From: an uncultured Clostridia bacterium
GTDB taxonomy: Bacteria; Bacillota; Clostridia; Christensenellales; Borkfalkiaceae
DNA length: 50,745 nt
Assembly (NCBI GenBank): GCA_947625595.1
Contig: CANQOX010000003.1
Coordinates: 1-50,745 of the forward strand
Reading direction: 5' to 3'
Shown here: in pieces, positions 9,304 to 16,986 of the stretch
How the letters are laid out: every line of letters begins with the position of its first letter
How positions within the stretch are numbered: position 1 is the stretch's first letter
The notes under the pieces: generated by a model
Databases searched by the model: none
What the model was told of the DNA's origin: nothing
What the model saw: only the letters and a program-made list of their open reading frames with translations
Position numbers and translations under genes: made by a program

Positions 9304-11913
9304 ATGTCGTTTCGGACTTTCAAGAAGGAACTCAAGCGCAAACAGGAGGAGGAACGCACGCTCGCCGCGCTCAAGAACGCCGAGGCCGCGCTCACCCGCC
9401 GCAGAGACGAGTACGCACAGAGGGCCAAGGAGGCGTTGAAGGCGGGCAACAAGTCGCAGTACGCGACCTATGTCGCCCTGTTGAAGAACGCCATGTTTAA
9501 CCTTGCGCAGGCGCAGGACATGACGGCCAATTTCATCATCGCCCGCGACCTTCGCGAGATGCAGACGCTCAACCAGAAATTTATCCGCGCCATCAACAGT
9601 GTCATGAAGGACGTGTACAAAACGAGCAGATCCATCAATGTACAGGCCTCGCAGGACATCTTTTTGAAGGCGCTTGCCAAACAGCAATATGTCTCGACGG
9701 AGCTCAAATCCCTCCTCGAGGAGAACAGCGTCGCCTTTTCGAGCAGCGTCACCACGCTCACGGACATCAGCGATGAAGAGGTAAAGGGCATCCTTGAGGC
9801 CGAGATCAAGCGGGACGGAAACGATCTCGATGACACGCTCAAAAAGCTCGAGGAGGAGTTTTCGGTAGCTCCTGCCTCGAAGGTGACCGCCCGCCCATTG
9901 ATTGAGGCCGAAGGGGGGGTACCCTTCGCGCCTCCGTCCGCGCCCGCTCGCGCTCCCGCGCCCGAGGCCGCGCCCGCCTCGCCTTTGCCCGCATCTTCCG
10001 CGCCCGCATCTTCCGTTCCCGCGCCCGACGCGCCCTCTGCGCCCGCCGCACCGTCGGAGGAGAAGGGACGCACCTTTGACGTCGACAACATCGCCTTCCG
10101 TCCCACCCGCCTCAAAGACTACGTCGGCCAGCCGAACGCCGTGGCGACGGTGAGCGACCCCATCAAGAAGGCCCGCCTCACGGGCAAACCGCTTCCGCAC
10201 ATTCTCATCTGCGGCTCCTACGGGCAGGGCAAGACCACCCTCGCCAAGATCATTGCCAACGAGATGGACGGGAGGTTCATCACGCTCACCGCGGGCATCA
10301 AGTACCGTGAAATGCTCAAGACCCTCCGCGAGACCAAGCCCAATGACATCATCTTCATCGACGAAGTGCACAAGCTCGCCACCGAAGTCATCGAGACCCT
10401 TCTCTATCCCGCCATGGAGGACTTTGAGATCCACTACACCGAGACGAAGGGGGGCAAGGTCCTTCCGAAGAGCGAGAAGATCGCACCCTTCACCCTCATC
10501 GGCGCGACGACGGAATCGGGCAAACTGCTTAAACCCTTTTACAGCAAATTCCCCATCAATGTCACGTTGGTGGACTACGACATCGACACCATCGCGGGCA
10601 TCGTGAAGAATTCCTTCCGCGTCTCGCACATCGGGATCTCCGACGAGCTCGCGCGGCTCGTCGCGGGCCGCAGCCGCCTCTCTCCCCGTCAGGCCAACGC
10701 CTACGTCAACGGGATCGGGGCCCTCGCCATCGTGCGCGAGGCAGAGCGGCGCCACCTCCCCGACGGGTCTCTCCGCAGTGAGAAGACGGTGGAGGAGCTG
10801 GGCATCACCATTCAGAAACAGGACGTGCTCGACTATTTTGACCGCCTCGGGATCGACGAACTCGGCCTCAAGGAGGAGGAGCGGAAGATCCTTCGCGTCA
10901 TCATCGAGATGTACGGCGGCGGCCCCGTCGGGCAGGAGAACATCGCGAAGGCCCTCAACATGGCCACCAACCGCATCGATCAGGAGTACGAGCCTCTGCT
11001 CGTCAAGCTCGGCTTCATCAACGTCCGCCCGCAGGGCAGATTCGTGACCGACGCCGCCTACCGCTATCTCGGCTACCCGCTCGATGCGCGCGGGGACAGG
11101 GAGGGGACCCCTCCCGACAGCGCGAAGAGCGCAGAGGCCGACGGCGCGGACGCGGGAAACGGGGGAGGGACGTTTGCGAACGCCCCCGCGCCCGAGGAGG
11201 ACGATCTGCCCGTCATGGAGTGCGCGGTCGGACCCTTTGACGCCGACCTTGCGCCCAAGATCGAGGCCCTCTTTGAGGGGGAGGGAACGCCCACCGCAAG
11301 CGCCCTCGGCGAGCTCTTTTCGCCCGTCGATAAGGAGTACGAATCGACGGCGAAGAACAAGTGCATCCTGCGCGTCTCCAACGGGCGGGAGCTCTACTGC
11401 GATTCGGCCCTCGAGCGGAGGTTTCTGAAATTGCTCTTCGAGAGGGGCTTCATCACCGACGCCCTCTCCGAGTCCCTCGAGCTCGACTATTCCTCGCGGA
11501 GGATGTCGGGGAAGAAGTACTATCCCGACTTTGTCCTCAAACTTCACGACGGCAGGATCGCCGTGGTGGAGATGAAGAATCTCTCCTCCATGGGGTATCA
11601 TCTGAACATTGACAAATACGACTGCCTCTCGGCCTACTGCGCCGAGAACGGCTACCTGTATGCGGAGATCGCGCGGGACGACAGCACGAAAAAATATGTG
11701 AGCGCGGCGCAGATCAGGGCCCTTCCGACGGACGAGCGCCTCTCCGCCTTCGTCCACGGCAGGATCGACGAGAGCGGCATGTGTAGCGGCGACGACCTCA
11801 AGGCCTTCGGCTATGATGTGCGCAGTCTCATGTCCCTGCTCTTCAACGACAGGACGCTCAAGAACATCGATCGCACGGGCGCCGACCCCAAGATCGTCAG
11901 CGCGGACGAGTGA
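9304..11913 (+). CDS. Fusion: ESCRT-III-like domain, RuvB-like AAA+ ATPase, PD-(D/E)XK nuclease
   Basis: An 869-aa multidomain protein. Residues ~1-190 are a paralogue of the preceding ESCRT-III-like protein. Residues ~195-250 are an Ala/Pro/Ser-rich linker. Residues ~255-600 are RuvB-like: Walker A GSYGQGKT (304-311), Walker B IIFIDEVH (D353, E354), sensor-type LIGATT, and the RuvB winged-helix end with GGGPVG and GRFVTDAAYRYLGYP. A second acidic linker leads to residues ~675-830 with a nuclease-like core: E704 in SALERRF, PD at 741-742 and E756-x-K758 in VVEMKN, matching PD-(D/E)XK. RuvB's APLRDRFG arginine-finger segment is replaced here by KPFYSKFP, so ATPase coupling may differ. True RuvB is ~340 aa and stands alone. 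It is preceded by GGAGG and followed after 17 nt by the MIT-like ATPase. ATPase homology is secure; nuclease activity is likely; ESCRT-like function is inferred. Confidence 0.75.
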   Translation: MSFRTFKKELKRKQEEERTLAALKNAEAALTRRRDEYAQRAKEALKAGNKSQYATYVALLKNAMFNLAQAQDMTANFIIARDLREMQTLNQKFIRAINSVMKDVYKTSRSINVQASQDIFLKALAKQQYVSTELKSLLEENSVAFSSSVTTLTDISDEEVKGILEAEIKRDGNDLDDTLKKLEEEFSVAPASKVTARPLIEAEGGVPFAPPSAPARAPAPEAAPASPLPASSAPASSVPAPDAPSAPAAPSEEKGRTFDVDNIAFRPTRLKDYVGQPNAVATVSDPIKKARLTGKPLPHILICGSYGQGKTTLAKIIANEMDGRFITLTAGIKYREMLKTLRETKPNDIIFIDEVHKLATEVIETLLYPAMEDFEIHYTETKGGKVLPKSEKIAPFTLIGATTESGKLLKPFYSKFPINVTLVDYDIDTIAGIVKNSFRVSHIGISDELARLVAGRSRLSPRQANAYVNGIGALAIVREAERRHLPDGSLRSEKTVEELGITIQKQDVLDYFDRLGIDELGLKEEERKILRVIIEMYGGGPVGQENIAKALNMATNRIDQEYEPLLVKLGFINVRPQGRFVTDAAYRYLGYPLDARGDREGTPPDSAKSAEADGADAGNGGGTFANAPAPEEDDLPVMECAVGPFDADLAPKIEALFEGEGTPTASALGELFSPVDKEYESTAKNKCILRVSNGRELYCDSALERRFLKLLFERGFITDALSESLELDYSSRRMSGKKYYPDFVLKLHDGRIAVVEMKNLSSMGYHLNIDKYDCLSAYCAENGYLYAEIARDDSTKKYVSAAQIRALPTDERLSAFVHGRIDESGMCSGDDLKAFGYDVRSLMSLLFNDRTLKNIDRTGADPKIVSADE

Positions 11914-11930
11914 CCGCGCAGGGAGGAAGT

Positions 11931-13073
11931 ATGGACTTTTCCAGAGATTATCTGCACGGAAGGTTTCAGAGGAGCTACGAGGAGGCCCTCTCCGCCAAGC
12001 GGGGAAACGACCTCGCGCGGGCCAAGCGGCTCTTCCTCGAGGCGGCCGACTACATGGAGCGGCTGGCAGAGTGCGAAGGGGAGGAGAGGGAGACCTGCCT
12101 CGCCAACGCCCAGCGCATCCGCAGGATCGCCGCCGCGATCGTCCCGTCGCCCTATGGGAACACCGTGGACACGCCTATCTCCATGGATCCCTCCGCGCCG
12201 CAGAGCCTCTATCCCATCGGCACGGCGGGGGAGAAGGCGGCGCCCGCGAGAGGGGAGCCCATTCCCACGGGCATGGAGCAGTACTTCACCTTCTTCCGCC
12301 CCGATGAATTGGAGGGCTTCGAGAGCGTCATCGGCCTCGAGGAGGCCAAAGCGGCCGTCGAGGACTACGTCATCAATCCCATCCGCTATCCCGAGGCGTA
12401 CAGCTACAATTTCCTCGACAACAAGGCCATTCTGCTCGAAGGCCCCCCGGGGACGGGCAAGACGACCTTTGCCAAGGCCGTCGCAAAGGAGGTGGACCAG
12501 CCCTTTGCCCTCGTCAACGTCTCCGCCCTCGTCAACTGCCTCGTCGGCGAGACGGGCAAGAACATCGACAAGGTCTTCGCCTTCCTCCGCGCCTACGCAG
12601 AGAAGAACGACTGCGGCATCACCGTCTTCTTTGACGAACTCGACGAGATCGGCAAGGCGCGCGGCAGTGATGACAAGACGTCCGAGGCCGCCGTTCCCGC
12701 CCTCCTCCGCAACCTCGACGGCGTGGCGAAGAACAAGCGTTTCCTGATCCTCGCCAATACCAACCGCAAGGATCTCTTCGACAGCGCGCTCGCCGAGCGC
12801 TTCCGCAAGCTCATCTATATCCCTCTTCCCGATGCAGACCTCCGCGAGAAGCTCTTCGCGGCCAAACTTTCGGACGTGGAGGAGAGATTCATGGGCGAAC
12901 TCGACCTGAAAGAGGCGGCGGCACGGTCGGAGGGGCTGAGCGGCAGGGACATCACCTTCATCTGCGACGATTTCAAGTATCTCCTCGCCAAGGTCAAGGC
13001 GGGCCTCGCCGAAGGGACGCCCATGGAGGCCCTCCTCGGCCTCATTCAGAAGCGAATGGATTCCAAAAAGTAA
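11931..13073 (+). CDS. AAA ATPase with MIT-like N-terminal domain (first)
   Basis: A 380-aa ATPase. Residues ~1-70 form three predicted helices (RSYEEALSAKRGNDLARAKR... then a QRIRRIA end) that resemble an MIT domain, the module by which Vps4-type ATPases dock on ESCRT-III tails. A linker of ~50 residues precedes a single AAA module: Walker A GPPGTGKTTF (171-180), Walker B VFFDELDE (D235, E236), sensor 1 ILANTN, and the arginine-finger-like AERFRK. The segment at the expected pore loop reads CLVGET. The C-terminal helical lid contains GLSGRDITFICDD, as in classical AAA proteins. The ATG at 11931 is chosen over a GTG at 11910 because GGGAGG lies 7-12 nt upstream. It is last in the first unit. 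By context it should remodel the ESCRT-III-like partners; the AAA family is certain, the MIT assignment is inference. Confidence 0.75.
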   Translation: MDFSRDYLHGRFQRSYEEALSAKRGNDLARAKRLFLEAADYMERLAECEGEERETCLANAQRIRRIAAAIVPSPYGNTVDTPISMDPSAPQSLYPIGTAGEKAAPARGEPIPTGMEQYFTFFRPDELEGFESVIGLEEAKAAVEDYVINPIRYPEAYSYNFLDNKAILLEGPPGTGKTTFAKAVAKEVDQPFALVNVSALVNCLVGETGKNIDKVFAFLRAYAEKNDCGITVFFDELDEIGKARGSDDKTSEAAVPALLRNLDGVAKNKRFLILANTNRKDLFDSALAERFRKLIYIPLPDADLREKLFAAKLSDVEERFMGELDLKEAAARSEGLSGRDITFICDDFKYLLAKVKAGLAEGTPMEALLGLIQKRMDSKK

Positions 13074-13129
13074 AAGGAGCGTTTCCACACTGGTTTCAAA
13101 AAAATTTTTTTCAGAAAAGATAGAAAAAG

Positions 13130-13142
13130 TTGTATTTTACAA
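13130..13142. promoter_or_regulatory. Small dyad upstream of XRE promoter
   Basis: TTGTA (13130-13134), TTT, TACAA (13138-13142) forms a perfect 5-bp dyad immediately before the -35 box at 13144. It contains the same TTGTA/TACAA half-sites as the dyad at 8652-8670 but in the opposite order. It is a possible autoregulatory operator of the XRE protein; evidence is weak. Confidence 0.35.
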
Positions 13143-13143
13143 A

Positions 13144-13173
13144 TTGACATAGGTCATTGAATAGTGTTATAAT
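13144..13173 (+). promoter_or_regulatory. SigA promoter of XRE-SPFH-AAA operon
   Basis: -35 TTGACA (13144-13149), 18-bp spacer, -10 TATAAT (13168-13173); AAAGGAG and the XRE start codon follow within 20 nt. Confidence 0.9.
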
Positions 13174-13192
13174 TTGAACAAAAGGAGAAAGC

Positions 13193-13516
13193 ATGAACAG
13201 ACAAAAAGATTGTAGCGGGATCGCAACGCGGCTCAAACTGCTTCGCGTCGAAGCAGGTCTCACACAGGCGGATATCGCTGCGAAGCTCGGGATCTCCCAG
13301 CAGATGTACAGCAAGCTGGAAAATACGGACACCCCGCTCGATTCGGGCAGGCTCAAGATGCTCTGCGAACTGTACGGCGTCTCTGCCGACTACATTCTCG
13401 ACATTCCCACGCCTCCGCAGAAGCAGGAGATCCAGCAGACGGCATTTGTGGACAGCCAGATCGACGACATCGTCGAGAAAGTGCTCTCCCGTATCAACAA
13501 GACGAGCGATCATTGA
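13193..13516 (+). CDS. XRE-family helix-turn-helix regulator
   Basis: A 107-aa DNA-binding protein. Residues ~8-65 are an HTH_3/XRE domain: RLKLLRVEAGLTQADIAAKLGI with the recognition-helix region SQQMYSKLEN, then the usual KMLCELYGVSADYILD ending. The ~40-residue C-terminal tail is helical and has no recognised ligand domain. It follows a consensus promoter and an AAAGGAG site, and starts an operon with the protease, SPFH, coiled-coil and AAA genes. Its position suggests that it controls one or both units of the ESCRT-like locus, probably as a repressor; the two AT-rich dyads at 8652 and 13130 are candidate sites. Confidence 0.88.
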   Translation: MNRQKDCSGIATRLKLLRVEAGLTQADIAAKLGISQQMYSKLENTDTPLDSGRLKMLCELYGVSADYILDIPTPPQKQEIQQTAFVDSQIDDIVEKVLSRINKTSDH

Positions 13517-13529
13517 GGCGGTGAAAGGT

Positions 13530-14615
13530 ATGGTTTTCTGTAAAAATTGCGGAAAGGAATATGACGAAGGGAGGGAGTCCTGCTGTCCCGCATGCGGTGC
13601 GCCCATCTCTTATTCGCAGAATGCGGGCGCGGGCGACAGGGGCGCGGAGACCGACTTTGTGAAGTTTGCCGACCTCATGGACGATGATACGCTCTTCTAC
13701 GCCGCCGTCTGCCGCAAGGAGGGGATCGCCGTCGCGAAGGACCTTTCGCAGGCGAAGGAGCTCTTCCACCTGCTTGCCCTGCGCGGAAGCTGTGACGGCA
13801 TGTACCAGTATGCCTGCATGTGCCTCGAAGATAAATTCAGCGAGCAGGCGGGCGTGCGTTGGCTCAAGGCCGCGGCCGAGAAGGGGCACCTCTCGAGCAG
13901 GCTCAAGCTCATGGAGCTTGCGGGCGAGGGCCGCGTGTCCGTCTCGGGCGGACTGTCGCAGGGGGAGGCGTTCACCGTGACGGAGGGCGCCCCCGCGTCG
14001 GGGGCCTCGGAGGGAGAAAAGAGCTTCCGCGACCTCGTCGAGAGGGGACTTCCCAACGTGACCGCCGTCTTCAGCGGACACGGGAGCGTGTGCAGTACGG
14101 GGGCGGGCTTCATGCTCCGCGGCGGCCTTGTCGTCACGAACGCCCACGTCGTCGGGGAGACGCCTTCGTCGGTGAGCGTCCGCTTTGAGCCCGCGCTCGA
14201 CCCCAAGACCTATGAGATGCAGGTCGTCGGCCTCTTCCCCGAGTACGACATCGCCATTCTTGCCTTCAAGGGCGTGGCAAAGGAACGCTTTGCCGAGCGG
14301 CAGGGTTTGCTCCTTCGGACGGGTCCCGTCTCCTACGGCGAGCAGGTCTACACCGTGGGCAATCCCCTCGGGCTGGGCCTGAGCGTCTCGCGGGGGATCG
14401 TTTCCTGCCCTGTGCGGGAGACGGAGTATGCCAAATCCGTCCGCGACGTCGTCCAGACGGACATCACGGCCAACCACGGCAATTCGGGCGGCGCACTTCT
14501 CGACGGCGAGAACCGCGTCATCGGAATGGTCACTTTCATGCCGAGCGCGGCGGAGGGGGGCATCGCCATGTGCGTTCCCTCCAAATACATCGTCGAAGCT
14601 CTCAATAAAATGTAA
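13530..14615 (+). CDS. Cytoplasmic zinc-ribbon/Sel1-like/HtrA-like serine protease
   Basis: A 361-aa protein with no signal peptide or membrane segment. Residues ~4-26 form a zinc ribbon (CKNC...CPAC). Residues ~45-130 contain Sel1/TPR-like helices (AVAKDLSQAKELFHLLALRG, then GVRWLKAAAEKGH). Residues ~165-361 are a trypsin-fold S1C (DegP/HtrA-like) domain with a full triad: H206 in TNAHVV, D240 in EYDIAIL, S319 in GNSGGAL. There is no PDZ domain, unlike HtrA. The start at 13530 follows GAAAGG and leaves 13 nt after the XRE gene; the longer ORF in the track starts inside that gene. It lies between the regulator and the SPFH gene. Its natural substrate is unknown; processing of operon partners, or activation on an internal signal, is plausible. 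Confidence 0.85.
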   Translation: MVFCKNCGKEYDEGRESCCPACGAPISYSQNAGAGDRGAETDFVKFADLMDDDTLFYAAVCRKEGIAVAKDLSQAKELFHLLALRGSCDGMYQYACMCLEDKFSEQAGVRWLKAAAEKGHLSSRLKLMELAGEGRVSVSGGLSQGEAFTVTEGAPASGASEGEKSFRDLVERGLPNVTAVFSGHGSVCSTGAGFMLRGGLVVTNAHVVGETPSSVSVRFEPALDPKTYEMQVVGLFPEYDIAILAFKGVAKERFAERQGLLLRTGPVSYGEQVYTVGNPLGLGLSVSRGIVSCPVRETEYAKSVRDVVQTDITANHGNSGGALLDGENRVIGMVTFMPSAAEGGIAMCVPSKYIVEALNKM

Positions 14616-14634
14616 AAACAAAAGGAGATAGATT

Positions 14635-15486
14635 ATGGGTATTTTTTCTCACAAGACAAAACAGATCGTCATTTCGATCGATCCCGTGTATTGCATCCGT
14701 TCGATCCCGCTCGATAACATCGCCTACAATGCGACGGTCATCGTCGAGACGGGCTGCGTCGGCATCTACGTCGTCAACGGAAGAAAGAGTTCGACGTTCA
14801 GGCCCGGCACTGCGTACATGATCAACGATAAGAAGGACCGCGATATCCGCAGTATGGTCCTGATCGGGGCGAACGTCAACAAGGAGTTCGAGGTGTGCAG
14901 CGGCATCGGCGGCATTCCCTACCATGACGACGAACTCGGCATGGACGCCAAGGTCGGCATCAGCGCGGACATGAAAGTACATATCGTCAACCCGTGGGAT
15001 TTTTACGTCGCTTTGGGGAACAGGGACGTCACCGAAAAGGACGTCAACGACTATCTGCGCGGGCAGTGCGCCACCGTCCTTCAGGCCGAGCTTGCCAAAC
15101 GGCTCCAATACTGTACATATGAGGACATCAGCACACAGGCTACAAAGATGGCCCAAAAGGCCGAAGAGCAGTTGCAGAAGATCTTTTTGGAAAAGGGCGT
15201 CGAGCTTGTGAAAGGCTCTCTTGTCCTCGGAAACTTCTATTTTGACGAGGACTATCTGGAATACCGCAGGCGCGTGCAGACCGCGCGGGGGGAGGCCGCG
15301 ATCGCGAAGGACGAACAGGCCGCCAAGCGCGAGAAGGACATGGCCGACCTCGAGGCGTTGAGCCGCGCCAAGGAGATCTTCGGCAGAAAGCCCGACGCGG
15401 CTCCCGCCGACAGGAAGTGCCCGCTCTGCGGCATGACAGTCCCTGCGGGCGCGTCTGTCTGCCCCAACTGCGGCAAGAAAATGTAA
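14635..15486 (+). CDS. SPFH-domain protein with C-terminal zinc ribbon (YdjI-like)
   Basis: A 283-aa protein. Residues ~20-215 match the SPFH/band-7-like fold of the 'virion core protein'/YdjI group: an early beta-rich part (PGTAYMINDKKDRDIRS), DMKVHIVNPWDFY, and a helical stretch leading into AAIAKDEQAAKREKDMADLEA. Residues 262-279 are a zinc ribbon (CPLC...CPNC). There is no transmembrane segment; SPFH proteins of this group act at membranes as scaffolds. In Bacillus subtilis YdjI is encoded with PspA, itself an ESCRT-III-superfamily protein, and helps recruit it to membranes; the analogous pairing here supports a membrane-remodelling role. An AAAGGAG site lies 8-14 nt upstream, and the gene follows the protease stop by 19 nt. 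Confidence 0.8.
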   Translation: MGIFSHKTKQIVISIDPVYCIRSIPLDNIAYNATVIVETGCVGIYVVNGRKSSTFRPGTAYMINDKKDRDIRSMVLIGANVNKEFEVCSGIGGIPYHDDELGMDAKVGISADMKVHIVNPWDFYVALGNRDVTEKDVNDYLRGQCATVLQAELAKRLQYCTYEDISTQATKMAQKAEEQLQKIFLEKGVELVKGSLVLGNFYFDEDYLEYRRRVQTARGEAAIAKDEQAAKREKDMADLEALSRAKEIFGRKPDAAPADRKCPLCGMTVPAGASVCPNCGKKM

Positions 15487-15510
15487 GGAAAAACGGAGGA
15501 GAATAAAGCC

Positions 15511-16974
15511 ATGGGACGGAAACAACTTCAAATTAACAAAGGGATGATCGGAGATATCGTCAGTGCGTTCAATGACATGATCGAGACTTGCAGAGATCCG
15601 GCCGTTTTGGATAAGCTGAAACCGCTTGCCAAAAGGGCAGAGGAACTTCCCGTTTCGGATTCCAAAAAAATGGTCGATATTGATGAAGAACTTCTTAGCT
15701 GTGTTAAGGAGCTGCAAGCTGCGATCGGAGAAGGAAATATTCACATGGGACAATTCCTCATCGAGAAGATCTCCGATCTTTTCAAGAAGCATACCCAAGC
15801 TTGCCCGCCGAGTTACGAGCATCTCTCAAAATCTGCACGGAAACTCCAAATAAAGAAAGATAAACAGGCTCGTAAGGCTAGTAAGAGGAGAGCGCGCCTC
15901 ATAGATAAAGGAAGCATCGATGAACTGAAGCGCGAGATCAAAACACTTGAAGACGAGAACAAAAAGGCGGAGGAGAGGTGTGATATCCTAAAAAAACAGC
16001 TGAGAAGTGCGACCACCAAGTCGGAATTCGAGCAGGTGAAATCGCAGCTGAGGACTGAGGAGTATCTCATCGCTTCCAATGAGGAGTCGATACAGGCCTT
16101 GTACCAAGCGATCGAGCGCAAGTCTACGCAAGAGATTCTCGAAAAACAGGGGAAAACAGTCAAAAAAGCCAAAGAGGCCGCACCTTACAATGACGAGGAA
16201 CTTGTCACACAAGAGAAAAAACTGGAACGGGAGAGGGAACATGCGGCGCAGAGCCAAAGTGTCGTCGACAGTATCATGGACAATACGATCAAGAGAAGGA
16301 ACGCCCGCGGAGAGACAGACGCATCCCCCGTTGATTCGGCCGAAGAGACGTGGACCAACCCCTACGCGGGAAAGCAGAATCCCTATGGTCCCTCCGCGCC
16401 GCAGCGCGGCAGGGTGGAGGACTACTTCGAGGACGTCGATGAGCAGGTCGGCCTCCTGAAGGGCACGGTCAGGGAGATCGAGAGGGAGATCGGCAAGAAG
16501 GAGGGCAAGCTCCGCGAACTCAGCGAAGAGATCAGGGGACTTCTCCAAAAGCGCAGGGAGGCTTCGGCCGCAGAATGCGTCGTCCTCGACGGCACGATCG
16601 ACAGCAAATACAGCGCGTATTCCACCGTCAAGCTCGGCATCGACCGCCTCAACCAGGAGCGGGCGAAATACTCCATGGAGCTGAACATCGTCGAGCAGAT
16701 CAAGGATATCCGCGACGCCGCAGAGAGGAACGAGAGGATCGCGGAGATGTCGGGAGGACGCTTCCTCGACATCGGTGCGCTCGCGCTCGCCGTCAGTGAG
16801 GACACCGCCCGCAAGAACGAGATCATCGCCGAAGCGAGGGACGCCGTCGCCGTTGCGAACGCCACGTCCATCGACAGCAGGACCTTTGCCGAGACGGGCG
16901 TTACATACGATACAGGCGTCAAGGATGAGGACAAGTACGCAGGAATGGAAAGGGAATTCGGACTTCGCTCATAA
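15511..16974 (+). CDS. Long coiled-coil protein of the ESCRT-like operon
   Basis: A 487-aa, highly charged, mainly helical protein. Residues ~1-95 are a helical N-terminal domain. Residues ~120-275 form long basic/acidic coiled coils (for example IDELKREIKTLEDENKKAEE). Residues ~275-310 are a Pro/Gly/Asn-rich break (NPYAGKQNPYG). Residues ~315-455 form a second helical region with long amphipathic helices, reminiscent of the ESCRT-III-like proteins of the locus but not clearly homologous. The tail is acidic and polar. No enzyme motif is seen. Codon use is less GC-rich over the first ~820 bases than in the second half. It lies 24 nt after the SPFH gene with a GGAGGAG site and 12 nt before the Vps4-like ATPase, so it is a likely structural partner. 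Confidence 0.7.
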   Translation: MGRKQLQINKGMIGDIVSAFNDMIETCRDPAVLDKLKPLAKRAEELPVSDSKKMVDIDEELLSCVKELQAAIGEGNIHMGQFLIEKISDLFKKHTQACPPSYEHLSKSARKLQIKKDKQARKASKRRARLIDKGSIDELKREIKTLEDENKKAEERCDILKKQLRSATTKSEFEQVKSQLRTEEYLIASNEESIQALYQAIERKSTQEILEKQGKTVKKAKEAAPYNDEELVTQEKKLEREREHAAQSQSVVDSIMDNTIKRRNARGETDASPVDSAEETWTNPYAGKQNPYGPSAPQRGRVEDYFEDVDEQVGLLKGTVREIEREIGKKEGKLRELSEEIRGLLQKRREASAAECVVLDGTIDSKYSAYSTVKLGIDRLNQERAKYSMELNIVEQIKDIRDAAERNERIAEMSGGRFLDIGALALAVSEDTARKNEIIAEARDAVAVANATSIDSRTFAETGVTYDTGVKDEDKYAGMEREFGLRS

Positions 16975-16986
16975 GGCAGGTGCAGA

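Noticed and set aside
9061-11757. Antisense ORF of 898 aa opposite the RuvB-like fusion
   Set aside because: No recognisable motif; the plus strand has well-defined domains, ribosome-binding sites and operon spacing.
13091-13113. AT-rich imperfect palindrome after the first MIT-like ATPase gene, as a terminator
   Set aside because: It is a run of A followed by T without a GC stem, so it does not meet the criteria for an intrinsic terminator; partial readthrough into the XRE unit remains possible.
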